A DNA stretch of 64,000 nt from Lytechinus pictus (GCF_037042905.1 NC_087247.1:37899420-37963419); one strand, 5' to 3'. Counted from the first letter of the stretch, positions 12,679 through 25,739 are shown. The notes: generated by a model from the sequence alone, not told the origin. Translations and numbers: made by a program.

Positions 12679-13024
12679 AAAGGGAAACCAACCCAAATAA
12701 AAACAAACTTGTTTTAGAGGAAAAAGAAAAATAAGACAAGCTGATAGGTGAAAGTTTGAACAATATCGGACAAACAATAAGAAAGTTATGAATGTTTAAA
12801 AGTTGTAAATATTGGTAATCACTATACCCATGGAGACTTCAAATTGGCCGTCATAATTTACCTACCCAGCTGCCAATGTGAAATCTATAGTCTTAGGGGT
12901 CTCAATATCAAAGCAGCCATATCTTTCTTATTACTTGTCCGATTTCTTTCAAACTTTCACCATTCTATTTTATTCATTTTTATCCATTCCAGCAACACAT
13001 TATGACCAAGGCTAGATTCCCCTT
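12679..13024. mobile_element. Palindromic element, TTAA-type
   Basis: The left end AAGGGAAACCAACCC and the right end reading inward AAGGGGAATCTAGCC are imperfect inverted repeats. Matching inner arms follow (AGGTGAAAGTTTGAA against TTCAAACTTTCACC, ATAAGAAAGTTATGA against CATATCTTTCTTATTAC). CTAA and TTAA flank the two ends. The ATAAGAAAGTTATGA word is shared with the element at 58.9 kb, so they are probably related. Confidence 0.75.
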
Positions 13025-13028
13025 TTAA

Positions 13029-14850
13029 AACACACCCTTGTCCAGCTGTATTATTGTTGAACACCAAAAGTTATTTGAATCGCTCGCTGCCAGAGTTAGT
13101 TGACTTTTGATGTATACATGTAGAACATGTTTATAGATTCACACTGGGTAGCGTGAAAAACCAGCCAAGTTCATTAACACACCACTCGTCTTTTGAAGAA
13201 AAAAAATTTTATCAGTCTGGGTTATCACTACAATACCTTCTAAGCCTTAATCGGTATAGGATAATGTATGTACGACCGCGCCCGCAATTAGTGTTACAAA
13301 CTCACTTCGAATCTACCAATCACACCAACTCGTCTCGAATTACTCACCTAGGAGCAACATAACGTGATGAAAAACTGGTGGAAATCCAAGCGTTTGTATT
13401 ACAGCTAGTAATCCAATAGCCCAAGCTACATCAAAAGGTGGTGATGACGACTATTGCAGTGGTGTTTTTTTAAGGCGCGATATTGCAAATCATTGGACAA
13501 AAGAATGCGTGTCGTTAGCTTAAAAATATATTACACAGTATCAATGAAACTTTGGTGGCTCTTTTCATCATCGTTTGGTAAAATGTCTGAGGTAAAAATC
13601 AAAATCTGAGTTTGGTCTGTCAACATTCCCGGTGGCTTTTACGAAATTTAATAGCAATTGTTTTTAAACAGTATAACTTGACCATGCTGGTTATTGTTTT
13701 GATTTAGCGAAAGGGAAATTCATTTGTTTTATTTAATTTTTTAGTCAAAACATTCAATAATCGAGACACTATAAGATAGGTAATTTTAACAGTTCATTCC
13801 CAATTACGTATGGTTAAGCTTTACAAATACAACAGAGCAAATAAACGTAGATGGCGTTTAATTTCTTTGTGTGCTTGTTGAGTGAAAAATGGTCATGAAC
13901 AGCACTATGATAACAAACAATACAACCACACGCAATTAGAGAAGAAGAAAAAACGTCTGAATTAAATAAATGATCCATAACATTTGGAAGTAAATCAATT
14001 AATTTTACTGGAAACTAAAACGTTTGCACAACATTATCTCTTCGGAAAAAGGCAGTTAGCGTACAGTCATGAACATAAATGTTAATGGACTCTTTTATAA
14101 TAATGACAAAATGAGACCATTATAGACAAAATGTACGATAGTCTCGCCAAAATGACAATGACTTCGCGTGCCGAATGAATAACTAAAGCACGCAAATTAT
14201 GCTTACAGATGCAATGTGATTTAGAATGACAAGACATGCTTCATGTGCATATCATTTCACACATATAATCGGCACATACTTAATATCGTTTTGTGATGAA
14301 GAAACGAGCATTCGCAGTTTTATTTCATCACAGTTGCAGACTGAACTCTGACAACATAAAATGAAAGTTAGGTATCGAATCTCGTCATACGAGTCAATTT
14401 GCATTCATTACACGCGGCTTATTGGTAATCTGAACACATAAAGACGCATGATATATCATCTCATATTACTTTGTTTTAATGGTCCATTCAACTACCTGTC
14501 ACGAATGGCTGATAAACGTAAAAGCGGTGTGTTCAAGAAAGTAATATGAGGGCGCTGTGACATTACTACTGAACCTGCAGGGCTCACATGATTATTACAG
14601 ACCCCCATTGACTCACGTGTTAAATCATAGCTCATCAAAAATTCATCAAAAATCAATCCCACGATAGATTTTGCTTTAATTCACTGACATTAGTCACAAT
14701 TAACAGTACATTAAGACTTGATATGTTAATCAGGTACTTGCCCAGCTCAATCAAAAGTTAAATCTTACTTACGCCTGTCCGGCATGCTTTGCGCGCGGAT
14801 GAATTACTCTCATGTGCCCTGCAGGTCTTCAAGAAGCAATATAGTTGTAG
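13029..14850. other. No gene seen
   Basis: AT-rich sequence without recognisable coding or RNA features. Short ORFs lack similarity to known domains. Confidence 0.5.
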
Positions 14851-14851
14851 T

Positions 14852-15029
14852 ATAAAAAAAAATAGAACTAGTAGTCTAAGTAGTAGTAGAAGTAGAGGTA
14901 GAAATAGTGAGAGGAGTAGAAGTAGTAGTATAGTAGTAGCAGTAGTATAGCTGTTGTTGTTGTTTTAGTGGTAGGAGTAGCAGTAGCAGCAGCATCATTA
15001 ATAGTACATGTAATAGTAAAAGCAGCAGC

Positions 15030-15094
<65 letters not shown>

Positions 15095-15129
15095 AAGTAG
15101 TAGGAGTAGGAGAAGTAGGAGAAGTAGGA

Positions 15130-15161
<32 letters not shown>

Positions 15162-15194
15162 ATGTAGTAGTAGTATAGTAGTAGTAGCAGCAGC

Positions 15195-15253
<59 letters not shown>

Positions 15254-15272
15254 CAGCAGCAGCAGCAGTAGC

Positions 15273-15346
<74 letters not shown>

Positions 15347-15359
15347 CAGTAGTAGTAGC

Positions 15360-15396
<37 letters not shown>

Positions 15397-15475
15397 TTGT
15401 TATTATTATTATTATTATTAGTAGTAGTAGTAGTAGTATTAGTAGATGGTAGTAGTAGTTAAGTGAGAGTAGTAG
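14852..15475 (+). repeat. Long AGT compound microsatellite
   Basis: About 620 bp dominated by AGT/TAG units, with islands of AGC, AGG and a short ATT run near 15,395-15,420. This is the longest trinucleotide array in the window. Confidence 0.97.
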
Positions 15476-16539
15476 TATTGTGTTAGAACTATATATCTGA
15501 AGTAGTATTTTCGGTGTGGAATAGTCATAAGTGGAATTCGATTATTGAAAAGCTTCCATGCTGAAGGATTATCAAATCATATTTTCACTAAAACGGTTAA
15601 TGAATTGAAAGATGATTTTGGAGACTATTAAATTAGATTGAAATGGTCAATGAATTACGTGTCATTTTCCCTCTACTAAAGATGACAGTTCACAATTACT
15701 CATTCCTTTAATTAAGTGTACATGTACTTTCTTAGAATAAACTAAGAGTAAACAAAAAATGAAATCACACTAATTATTTTGGGGAGAGTATATCTAATGA
15801 AAATTTCCCTGAAGTAGCTAAAAATAATTCCACAAAATCACGAATACGAAAATGGGCCATCGTTGTAAAAACAAATGAATTCATCTAATTTGTTCATCGT
15901 TTTCAATTATGCTCCAATAATCCATAAAACATCATCTCTTAGCGAACAGATCTATCCTACCGTTATCAGCGAGGTTTTGGATGAGAATACGCCTATCATT
16001 TCCATTCAAATTTAATTTGTTTAAGCCGGCCGCTCGTTACAGGGGTTTACCAGGTCGTTGACATTTTCGTCATTGGTATCGTCCCACGTGAATCAGTTTT
16101 CGTCTATTTTCAAAGACTTTCGTAAAACTAAGATGCAAGTTTATCATACATGAGAGTGATATCAGTCATGCTTTCAACACGTTTTAACCTTGCCATGATT
16201 TATGCCAAAATTTATTCTGAGTTCATGGATTAATTATGTTTGAGGGGTTTTTAAGTTTTCTCAGAACTTGTTTTTTCTAAACGTAATAGTGATTTGTGCA
16301 TGAATTGACAATCATCCAAAATATTTTCTCATTTTAAAAAAATGAATGACTTACGATATGTGATCGTCTTGACATATCCCGAATCCCGATTTTGTAAAAC
16401 ATTATGATCTCCATATCTCCTTTTTAAAATAGAAAAACAAGTGTTGCACTCCTTTTCTTGAGGGTCATGTTTGATACAGACTACTCTCTGTTTCGTTTCT
16501 TGTTAGAAAAAAATAATATGAGGGGAAACGGATCTGCCT
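15476..16539. other. No gene seen
   Basis: AT-rich unique-looking sequence with no credible ORF. Confidence 0.5.
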
Positions 16540-16930
16540 TCTTAATGAACATTATATACAAAAATTGACTTTCTTTTGCGTTGATGACATCGAATAGTCT
16601 TGTTAATGAACATCAAATGTAGAAAGAAATTGTGCTTCCATTTTGGTACTTTACATCAAATAAATAGAAATAGATTTTGCATTTGTCTGTGATAATGAAT
16701 ATCAAATATATTTCGTTTTCTACTATGTCAGTGAACAATAAATACTGTATATGCGTTATTAAACATCAAATGTATACAGAGACAAATAGATTCCCCATTA
16801 TCTTAGTGTTATTGAACAAATATATCGATATATCGGGGAAATGTAAATTCTGATTTATTTTGTGTGGATGAACATCAAATATAGAGAAGTAAAAAGATCC
16901 TGATTTCATAAGTGTTAATCGAATGTCTTG
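16540..16930 (+). repeat. Diverged tandem array of AATGAACATCAAAT units
   Basis: Variants of TTAATGAACATCAAATATA recur near 16,547, 16,607, 16,654, 16,694, 16,731, 16,760, 16,810 and 16,868, with AGA/AAATAGATT-type text between. Spacing is irregular (about 30-60 bp). It looks like an old minisatellite, and no coding potential is seen. Confidence 0.45.
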
Positions 16931-17215
16931 GTGTACAGAACATGTAGTTTGATCGTGCAGCACTTGCTCTGAAACTCGTGGTTTGAAACTCACCTGTTAT
17001 ATTGGTAGGACATTGCCTCTAAATCAATGCATCCTGGTTTCCAATAGATAACCACAGGAAGGACTCATTGAATGCTGTCATACGTTGAACACTGATGTCG
17101 AGAAGTATTTTTAGAGCCCTTTGAATCGTCTTCCGTGCTAACTACAAACACTTTGGTAATCGCATAAATAAAAACACCCTGTAACCTCAGAAGAGTCGGG
17201 CGAACCATCTCGGGA

Positions 17216-17324
17216 AGACACCCCTGACTTCTACGAATGGTCGGGTCCATGCCTCATGCATTTTCCGATAAATTCGACAAAGCTTCGGCTTGATGGACCC
17301 GACCATTTGTGTTTTGAAGGGGTG
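17216..17324. repeat. Inverted repeat with perfect 15-bp arms
   Basis: AATGGTCGGGTCCAT at 17,236-17,250 and its exact complement at 17,293-17,307 enclose a 42-bp loop. Outside the arms, ACCCCT and AGGGGT are also complementary, so the stem may extend. It may be a decayed short transposon or a transcribed hairpin. Confidence 0.7.
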
Positions 17325-19034
17325 CATTCTAAAAGTTGACTCAAACTCTCACAAATAATGTTTGATATTTTTTATGAAAAAATTAGGTGACTCGATTACA
17401 TTGCCCGACGCAACAGTCATGATCATTTTGAAAGTCAGTCCTTGTTTTAGTGCATGTGCGTTATCTTTTTTTATAAGATTTGAAAAAAGCCATTATCTAT
17501 ATTGCCTAATCAAAAGGTCTGATAAGACTGAATAGAGAAAACTTTAATCCATTGGGAATAATCAAATAGTAATCAAGTGATCAGTCTCACGCTTTGTGCT
17601 GTCTAATCACTTACTTACGCTTTACATACTAGATTTTTAACATGAATCCGGATAGATTTTTGCTTTAACGCTTCTTCTTTTCTTTTTCTGTTTATCGGGG
17701 TCAAGAAATTTCGCATCTTCCACAATCAAGCATTACATCACATTTGATTTATCAAATAATACTTTTTTTTGGGGGGGGGGTATAAAATGACAGAAAAATC
17801 CCTCTTTTGACATTAATATTGCTTTATGTATCATCTGACTAAAATCTGGATTGTATAAACATGAATGTGGATATTCCGGTAATATTCAATTATGATTTTA
17901 AGTACCGTGATAAGACAGGTTTCCTTTTTTTTTATTAGTATATTTTGAATAGCCCATTTTTCATTTTTCATTATAAAAACCTTTGTTAAATCAGCCACAT
18001 ATTCTTAATGATTTCTCACAACTTCGTGCATCATCTGTAGTCAATGGCATCTTAAACTAGTTGTTGGTTTCTATTCAAGGAAAGAGAAACCCAACACGGC
18101 TCCTACGGGTAAACAGGTGGCTGGTCTAGATAATAGCAGAAACAATAATGAGCTTGTATTTATGGAAAATCGAGTGCGAAGTAATTGCTCGGAAAAATAC
18201 ATAGAAGTGTGTTTCTGATTATTGATTTTTCTTCTCTTTTTTTGTTTTCAAAAGGAAGATATCGCATCTTATCCAACGCAAGGTGGGAAGACCTTCCCAT
18301 CGAGTTCTCATCCAGTACTACAGGTTGATTAGCTTACAGACATTTCTTAGTGAACGGAAACTATGGGTTCCATTCAACACCGGATGTCATTGCTATACCG
18401 TTTGAAGCCGATGGTCTAGGCTAAAAAATATCATGCAGTTACATTTCTTGGAAGTCAGGTGGTTCAGTTTCATTTTTAACATCATGAATCAACACATTAA
18501 ATAGAAGCTCTATTTCTGCGGTGGCAATTAGTGTTTTAAATAGATTTTCTTGATTAATTCACCATTACGCTACGTCAATATTTAAATCAAAGAACGATGG
18601 TATTCTTCATGCATTTCTTTTTATATCAATTTAATGGGTTGAATTTCTTAGTTATTCCTACATAGTTACCTTACACTGAATTATAAAACCCCCAAAATAT
18701 AATCGAAATTAATCTCTCCTTCTTTTAAGAATTCAAACTTAACTCACAGCACATTGTATTTGCATTTCACTTCCATGTGTAGTATATATGGGGGATTAAA
18801 TAGGTTCGATATTCCTCAAGTACGTGAACTTAAACTTTTGATGAGGTATCTATTAATTTTAAAATAAATTTGCCTTGTGTGTAAAATAGTATCGCGAGAG
18901 AATATTGAAGACCCGTAATGTATTTTTTAATGCCATAAAGTGAGACCGAGGTAAAGAGTAAAAACTTATGGCAATGCTTAACAACTCGAAATAATGATCA
19001 TAAGAAAGATTTATCAGGATGATAAGATCGTTTG
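17325..19034. other. No gene seen
   Basis: AT-rich sequence with a G run at about 17,770-17,780. I found no credible coding sequence or RNA gene. Confidence 0.5.
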
Positions 19035-19775
19035 TGGTTTTCTTGGTATCATTATGTGTCTATCCGCTGCAAACCAGGTGATGATACGAACTTCAGATCT
19101 TCTTTAGATGTTGTTTTTCATAACATGCACTCAAACCCAACCGACTCCTGCCCGATCAAAGATATCTACATTATTTTCAATGTCATATCTACCGTGTTTA
19201 CACTTAATCGGCATTTGAATCGGCTCGCGGTTCTGAACCGCGAGCCGATTCAGCATCGGCTTTTTCATAGCGTGTAAACGCGAGCAACTTGAATCGGCTC
19301 GCGGTTCAGAACCGGCAATTTGCACCACCAAAGTAGTAGGTTCTGAACCGCGAGCCGATGCAGAATCGGCTTTTTTACTACGTGTAAACAGAAAGCCGAT
19401 TCTGCATCGGCAATTTTGCGCATTTCAATTACTTTACCATTGTGACGTTACTGTAAGCGCACTGATCCAGCGTTGTCTTTATTATGACGTATATTGTTGG
19501 TATGCGTATCATTTCAGGTTTTTGCATCGGCTCGCGGTTCTGAACCGCGAGCTGTAACAACGTGTAAACGCAATCCAAATACTGCATCGGCATTTGGTTC
19601 AGAACCAAATGCCGATTAAGTGTAAACACGGTAATCATCGGTCGGTTTGGATTTGGGCTTGTTAGTGTAACTGGTGCGTGATAATGCGCATCTCATCTCA
19701 TTAATGTTACATCTAAAGAGTTTAATTATCTTGTCTACAGCGGATAGAGGTGTAATGATACCAAAAAAACAATGA
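19035..19775. repeat. Older inverted repeat split by a later insertion
   Basis: The left arm (about 19,038-19,190: TTGGTATCATTA, CTATCCGCTG, CTTTAGATGT, AAACCCAACCGA) and the right arm (about 19,633-19,775) read as diverged reverse complements. Between them sits the 19,191-19,632 element. Shorter relatives of the central part without that insert lie at 46.75 and 48.2 kb. Confidence 0.6.
19191..19632. mobile_element. Modular palindrome MITE, ACCGTGTTTACAC ends
   Basis: Perfect 27-bp terminal inverted repeats, beginning ACCGTGTTTACAC, occupy 19,191-19,217 and 19,606-19,632. Inside, 19,218-19,250 is a 33-bp perfect palindrome with 16-bp arms reading AATCGGCTCGCGGTTC and a 1-bp centre. Parts of this arm recur near 19,291, 19,341 and 19,526, and CGTGTAAACG words recur near 19,274, 19,379 and 19,560. 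There is no ORF of its own. It is a non-autonomous DNA element of unassigned family. Confidence 0.88.
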
Positions 19776-21389
19776 ACGATTTTTGTTTTATCAGATTTTT
19801 TCAATCACGTTTTCCTTTGTCATTTATTAATTTTTTTTACAATAAAACTTGTTTATGCATTTCACAAAACACTTATCTTTCGCCTTTAATTTTGACATGA
19901 CTTCGAGAAGTTCAGTTACATTTTTTGAATTACATATAGTTCAACTTATTTTCATCAGTATATATTTACTTCAAAGATGGTTAAATCACTTAACGACACA
20001 TAAGAAATTCCGAAATTTCATGTTATAAAACGAGGAATGGGCAATTTTCAGCAATAATTTCCTTCCTACATGCTTTCACTTAATTGCATACAAAAATATA
20101 TAATAAACGAGAAACACACTCAAATGCATCAATCTGCCTGTCCTTGCGTCTCCCCATCTCCCCCTTTCTCTCCTTCTCGCCTCTTCTCTCTCTCTTCCTC
20201 TCACTCTTTCTATCTCTATCTCACCGCAACATGTACATCTACCAGTCTTTTCAAGTAAGTTTGCACCTGATTACTTATTTCATAATCAGATTTGTAAACT
20301 GAATAGCACGAGGTGCCCTGAATTCGAAAATTAAATTGAAACTTGCAAGCGGTATATTTATTATTTCTATTATAGTCTCTTTAACATCATAAGATACAAA
20401 CTACTACTGAAGATTAGCTTATATCATGAAGGATATTGAGTAATATATGCACATATTGGGTGCGACAGGACTAGAGCATTGAATTAAGAAAGCTTTCAAG
20501 CTAATAAGGAGTATCATTATGCATTTTTATACATCATCTACGTGTTCGGCATTTTATTAATCATTCTTCAAGATTCAGTAAAGAGAAAACAGGCCTACAA
20601 AAGATATACCAGATTTGCACAATTTATCAATGTAATTTACAAATTTACCCGATATACTCCAAAAGGAAGTTTGAGACTGATAGATGACAACATTAGTGTC
20701 CTATAGCTCAACACTGAATTTAAAATTTCAGTCATCTCTAGTTACATTCGTAATTCCTTTTGTAATCAATCTAATATATTAATCCCTCAAAATTCAATAT
20801 TCTTAACTGAATTGATATATGTATATGCATTAAGAATAATCTGGGAAAAGGTTATTTTGCTTCATTTCATATGCAATTATTCCCTTTCATCGTACAAATT
20901 ACAGCGTTTTCAAAGTAACATCCAAAGACACGCAAAACATAATATCAATCCTTTAATTTCAAGTCGAAGATTAAGGTGTTATTTGTAACCTTTCTAAGTG
21001 ACGCCAAATATTTTGGTCTCATGTATCCATCTTGGATTTCAAATGGACCGAAGGGAAATCTCAAAATCAGTAGAGAGAAAGGAAAAATTGACATTTAGGT
21101 TTGGGGCTAAATTTGACAGGTGCTCGAATTGAATGCGGTCATCCGACAGAGTTTTTCACCGTGGCATTAATTTTATTTTATATTATTGTGCTTGATGGAA
21201 ATCCGATTCGAGGTGGATGTGGCCATGAGTAAAATCGATTCTCATAAATACTTTATGTGAAAAAGGATTTTGATTTATACGAATTCTCTTAAGTCACAAA
21301 AAAGTATGTCAAACGAATGCTTTTTATTTTCGATGTCTTGCATCAACAACAGTGGGTTAACATCACCAATATTTCGATAACTAGTATCG
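19776..21389. other. No gene seen; C/T tract at 20.15 kb
   Basis: A C/T-rich tract at about 20,140-20,222 gives spurious ORFs. The rest is AT-rich and unassigned. Confidence 0.5.
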
Positions 21390-21622
21390 AGTGGCGTAAT
21401 GAGCCAAAAATATTGAGGGTGCTGGATTTGCTGTATTGCGTATAATTTATGTCAGAAAAAATCGACTTTTTATATTTAAAAAATCATACTTTGTGATAGA
21501 TTTTGACATAATATTCAGAAAATAAGATCATATTTCATCCTTTTCTATTTCCTTTTCTTTCCTTTGCTCTTCTTTTTTCTTGGTCGTAAAAGCCCCCCCC
21601 CCTCCCCCATCTGTACGCCACT
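21390..21622 (+). mobile_element. AGTGGCGTA-ended short element, intact copy
   Basis: AGTGGCGTA at 21,390 and TACGCCACT ending at 21,622 are perfect 9-bp terminal inverted repeats. The body has the order: GAGGGTG, a GATAGATTTTGACATAATATTCAG segment, a T/C-rich tract, GTCGTAAAA, a C run, and CATCTGTACGCC. The same order recurs at 26,336, 33,273 and 42,540. Confidence 0.85.
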
Positions 21623-24600
21623 CCCCCTTACAAGTTCTTATCTTGTTAATGCCACCCACACTCCCTCTAACTTCGCCATGGTTATATACCAAAATCGAAT
21701 TCTGGAATCTGACTTTTAATCTGAATGGTTGATGTAATCTACACGATTTTTTTGGTTGGTATGTGGTGACGAAAATACTCGGTTACCCATTATTCCTTGT
21801 ATACGTTCTCCATGCTTGTTCTCAGCGGAAAGTCTGCTTTATAAATAAGCATAACCTGCCCACAAGCTAACAATGAGGTATAGCAGGGAATTGTTTATAT
21901 AATATTTTTTTGCATGTAATCCCAAATGAATTGAAAGCGATTGAATTTACCCTGTTAAAAAGATAATTGCCCTCTACTCCTGTGTATAGAGGTATACTTT
22001 CATTCAATATTCGAGTGGTGATAGTAAAAACTTTCTCACCACAAATTTGATCTAGGGATTACGTTATCTTGATATATTTTTTAACATTCAATTGATATTA
22101 CAGTAAATTTGTATCCCTATTTCATACTCCCCACCTAGTCACTCACACACGCCCACGCAAACACACACACTCTCCCTTTCTTTCTTTCTTTCTTTCTTTC
22201 TTTTTCTGTCTTTCTGTCTCTCTCTTTCCATGTCTCGTTATTCATTAAACCTTCTATCTATATTTTCCCCTCTCGCATCGTCTCTCCCCCTCTCTCTCTC
22301 TCTCTCTCTCTCCCTGTATCTGTTCCTCTCCTTATCATTATTGAACCAACTTTCTATCTATATCCCCCCCCCTTCCCATCGTCTTTCTCTCTTTATCTTT
22401 TTTTCTCTCTCTCTTTGCTGTGCTGTATTCTTATGTTTCTAACTGTTTAACTTCTATATCTTCCACCCTCTGACATCGTCTCATTCTCCCCGTATCTGTT
22501 CCTCTTCTTGCACGTTTCGCACATATTATCTTGCCATCTCGCATCAATCCCTTTCTTTATCTTCTCTTATCTTAGTATCTATACAATCATATCTCACTAT
22601 GCTTCATTTTGCTTCATCCCCAATGTTACAGATTCACATGTCACAATTAGATCTCTGCTTCCTGAATTCATATATAGTCATCAGCCGATTGCAATGGGTT
22701 CCATGAGAAACATAGAAAATGTGAAATCGAAAATACCTTACAGGTTCCCTCATTTAAGCATAACTCTAACTAACAGTGTGAATCTATATCAAAGGAGACA
22801 TTAGTTATTTCTTCTTTCTCTTTGTATTTGTATTTCCATTTCATTAGGTTATAAAATTCGATATTAAACCTAGATAAGTGTATTTATTCAGGTATGGATT
22901 TCAACTCTAAAAAGCCCCTCCCCTTCCCAAAAAATCTAATTACACCACTTTTTTTTATATCACATTTGATTTTCCGCTGTTTAATGACAAATATTAAGCA
23001 GAAGATGTAAGATATGGTTTGATTCCGTGTGGAATTTGCACGTGTACTTAAAAATTTGTTCACATGTAGCAAGATAAAACATCACGATAAAGAAAGCAAG
23101 TTAAGAAAGGTCTTATATATACAGCGGCCGGAATTATTTTCTAAGAATAGTGGTAAATACGGAGTCCGGATATGCATCTTGGAGGGACGGTATTAGACTG
23201 CAGGTTTGTCGTCGCTCCTGAAAATTTGGGAATACGAGGCGCTAATAAACTCCCCACCTCTGCCCTCCCGATACCTCGTTGCCCATCATCTAACGAGGTG
23301 CGTTAGAATCGTTTGTACATATAGGAATCTGTTGATTTGGTGCTGCTTTCCACTCATCATTGTAATCTGAGCATCATGAAGAAAGGGAGAGAGAAAGAAT
23401 CGGGTTTTGAATGCATCAATACGACGACTTGATTGAACAACATACCCATCGCCTCAAATGTCACCAATCAAATAACTCCTCGTTTGAACGATGTCCCTCT
23501 GAATATACTCCCTAGCTGATGTACTAATTTGATATAAATATATCTTGAGATTAAGTTATTATTTTTGAGTGTTGTCTTCCTTAATGCAGCTACAAGCCAC
23601 AAAACCAAATTGGGATTTTATTTGTCAGTTGCCACTTTCAATTACATGCATTTACCTTGCAATATTCCCAGTGGACAGGTATTGAAGGTATGCTATCAAA
23701 TACAGTGTTCAAAACAGATTATACTTAAAATTACATTACCGTTGAGAGCTGTTGTTATCAGTTTTAGCCATAAATGTCATTCAGGGAATGGAACCACACT
23801 CAATGTGCAAAGCGGAAAGACTGAGCATTCCAGACACATGACAATTAAATTCTTCAAAATTTGAAACTGCATTAAAAGCAACAAAGTTAGAGACTGTCTG
23901 AAATACTTGATAAACAAAAATATGAAAAGGGTGTCTTATATTTATTGCAAACATATGCTCTAATTTCTTGCACTAAGCATCAAATGTACATTTTATAAAG
24001 CAGTGCATACTTATTCACCAAATTGTGATTGAACTTAAAAGTAAATCAATAAAATGTGACGAAGACCTTGTCTTATCTTTTAGGGCTGAATGATTGCCGT
24101 TTGCTTACTGAAAAAAAAGTTCCCTGCAATTTCGCATTCGGCTCATAGGGCTCAAAGTGATTTTTTATCGACTTGTTGGAAATGTCAACAATTTTCTGCC
24201 CAACTTGTTGGATCAGATTACTTCCACTTCACCAATCCCATGAATAAGTTTATCAGATTATTTTCTTTTTGTTTCTAATCCACATGTATTAACATCTTTG
24301 ATAATTATGTAGCATAACCCCTTAAAAACGATAATTCTTACCTCGTCGTGATGCAACCGCGAATCAAGAATAGGATTAGCGCTAAGGAAAAAATCTGGAA
24401 AAATGAGGGGAATTATTATTATGCAAGCGTTCGTAAGAAAATAGATTTGACAGAATTGTGTCACTCCAAAATTAAGGTGACTTGGGTCAAGAATAATTTC
24501 AAAAGCAAAAAAAAGGGTTCGTTAAAAGTGAAAGGTGATTTTGGTGATTTTTAAGCATACCTGTCCGCATTTAAACGTCTTTGGTGCTGCATTAAATGCC

Positions 24601-24837
24601 TATGATGAATAACACACGCAGCACCCTCCAGGCAAATCTTTGGGGTGCTTCAGCACTCCCTGCACCTCCCGCTACCCAAGACCATGGCAGACTTCTGGGG
24701 TGGTATTCTAAAACAATGTCATAACTTTTTCAGAAATTTTGCAATTTCTCCCCGAGATGTGATATCGCTATGATTGTTGCAAATCGGTATGCTGGCGATT
24801 GTCTTTTCTCTGTCATATTTCTCTTAGTTCGCTCCCA
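21623..24837. other. No gene seen
   Basis: Apart from the C/T microsatellite listed separately, I see only short ORFs without domains. A somewhat CpG-rich patch at 23,125-23,300 has no recognisable identity. Confidence 0.45.
22140..22425. repeat. Pyrimidine microsatellite cluster
   Basis: CA units, then TTTC units (about 22,175-22,215), then CTCTCT stretches at 22,290-22,315 and 22,385-22,415. Confidence 0.9.
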
Positions 24838-24995
24838 TCTTTACACAGACAAATCAATCACTGGCGGCACCATGGAGGGCACGGTGGCATCCTCCCACAC
24901 ACTCCGCTTGTCGTCCTTCTTTTCACAGACAAACCAATAAAGGGCGGCAACAGGGGGGGCATGTAGGCATTTACCACCCTCCCCCTTTAAAAGTC
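24838..24995 (+). repeat. Imperfect direct duplication, ~80 bp unit
   Basis: TTTACACAGACAAATCAATC-type text followed by GGCGGCA..GGGCA..GT.GGCAT..CC.CCC occurs at about 24,840 and again at about 24,918. The two halves are clearly related but diverged. Confidence 0.6.
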
Positions 24996-25082
24996 AGGAT
25001 CACTGACCCCCCCCCCCCCCCCGCCCAAGAGAAAATGAAAGAAAAGGAAAAAGAGTAGGGTGAAATAAGATATTGTTTTATG

Positions 25083-25700
25083 AATATTAATAATAATAAT
25101 GAAATAGAGTATTTCTAAAGCGCCAAATCTACATTGATTATGTGCTCAAGCCGCTGCGAAAAGGAAATAAGAAAATTACATGGAGCAGGAAGAGACAGGG
25201 ATAAAAGAAACACAGTCATGACAATGAGAGGAAAATATTATAGAAGGCAGTTTTAAACAAGTAGGTCTTTAGAGCAATTTTGAAACAATCGATGTTTGAA
25301 ATACAGCGAATGGAATATGGCAACTGATTCCACAAGGATGGTCCAGCATATGCAAATGCCCGACCCCCCCATGTTTCTTTGATTTAGGAACTGCAAGTAA
25401 GTTTGAATCCGAAGACCTTAAACGTCGAGGAGGATTGTATGGCATCAACGAATTAACATTTTATATTCTGGGGCAGATCCATGGATACGGTGAAAAACTA
25501 ACAATAATAACTTAAATACAATACGGTACTCAATGGATAACCAATGCAGTGAGGACAGAACTGGAGTTATGTGAGTAGAGCGTCTGATAAGGGTAACAAT
25601 ACGGGCTGCAGAATTCTGTAATTTTTGTAAGCGTGAGAGTTAGGATTGTGGAAGCTGAAACAAAAGAGAATTGCCATAATAAAGTCGAGATATGTCAAAA
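25083..25700 (-). pseudogene. Decayed LINE reverse-transcriptase C-terminus and 3' end
   Basis: Read on the minus strand from about 25,625, the translation gives the C-terminal block of a CR1/L2/Rex-type non-LTR reverse transcriptase: LQNSAARIVT, then THITPVLSSLHWLS, YRIVFKLLLLVFHRIHGSAP, and after frame changes RRLRSSDSNLLAVP, LWNQLP and FKIALKTYLF. The order and spacing match the tail of ORF2 in these elements. The reading frame is broken at least twice, so it is inactive. Downstream, GGCGCTTTAGAAATAC runs into ATTATTATTA, the usual LINE 3' end. It is 5'-truncated. Confidence 0.85.
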
Positions 25701-25739
25701 TCTTATCAAAAATTTTATTTTGCAATAAAAATATTGAAA

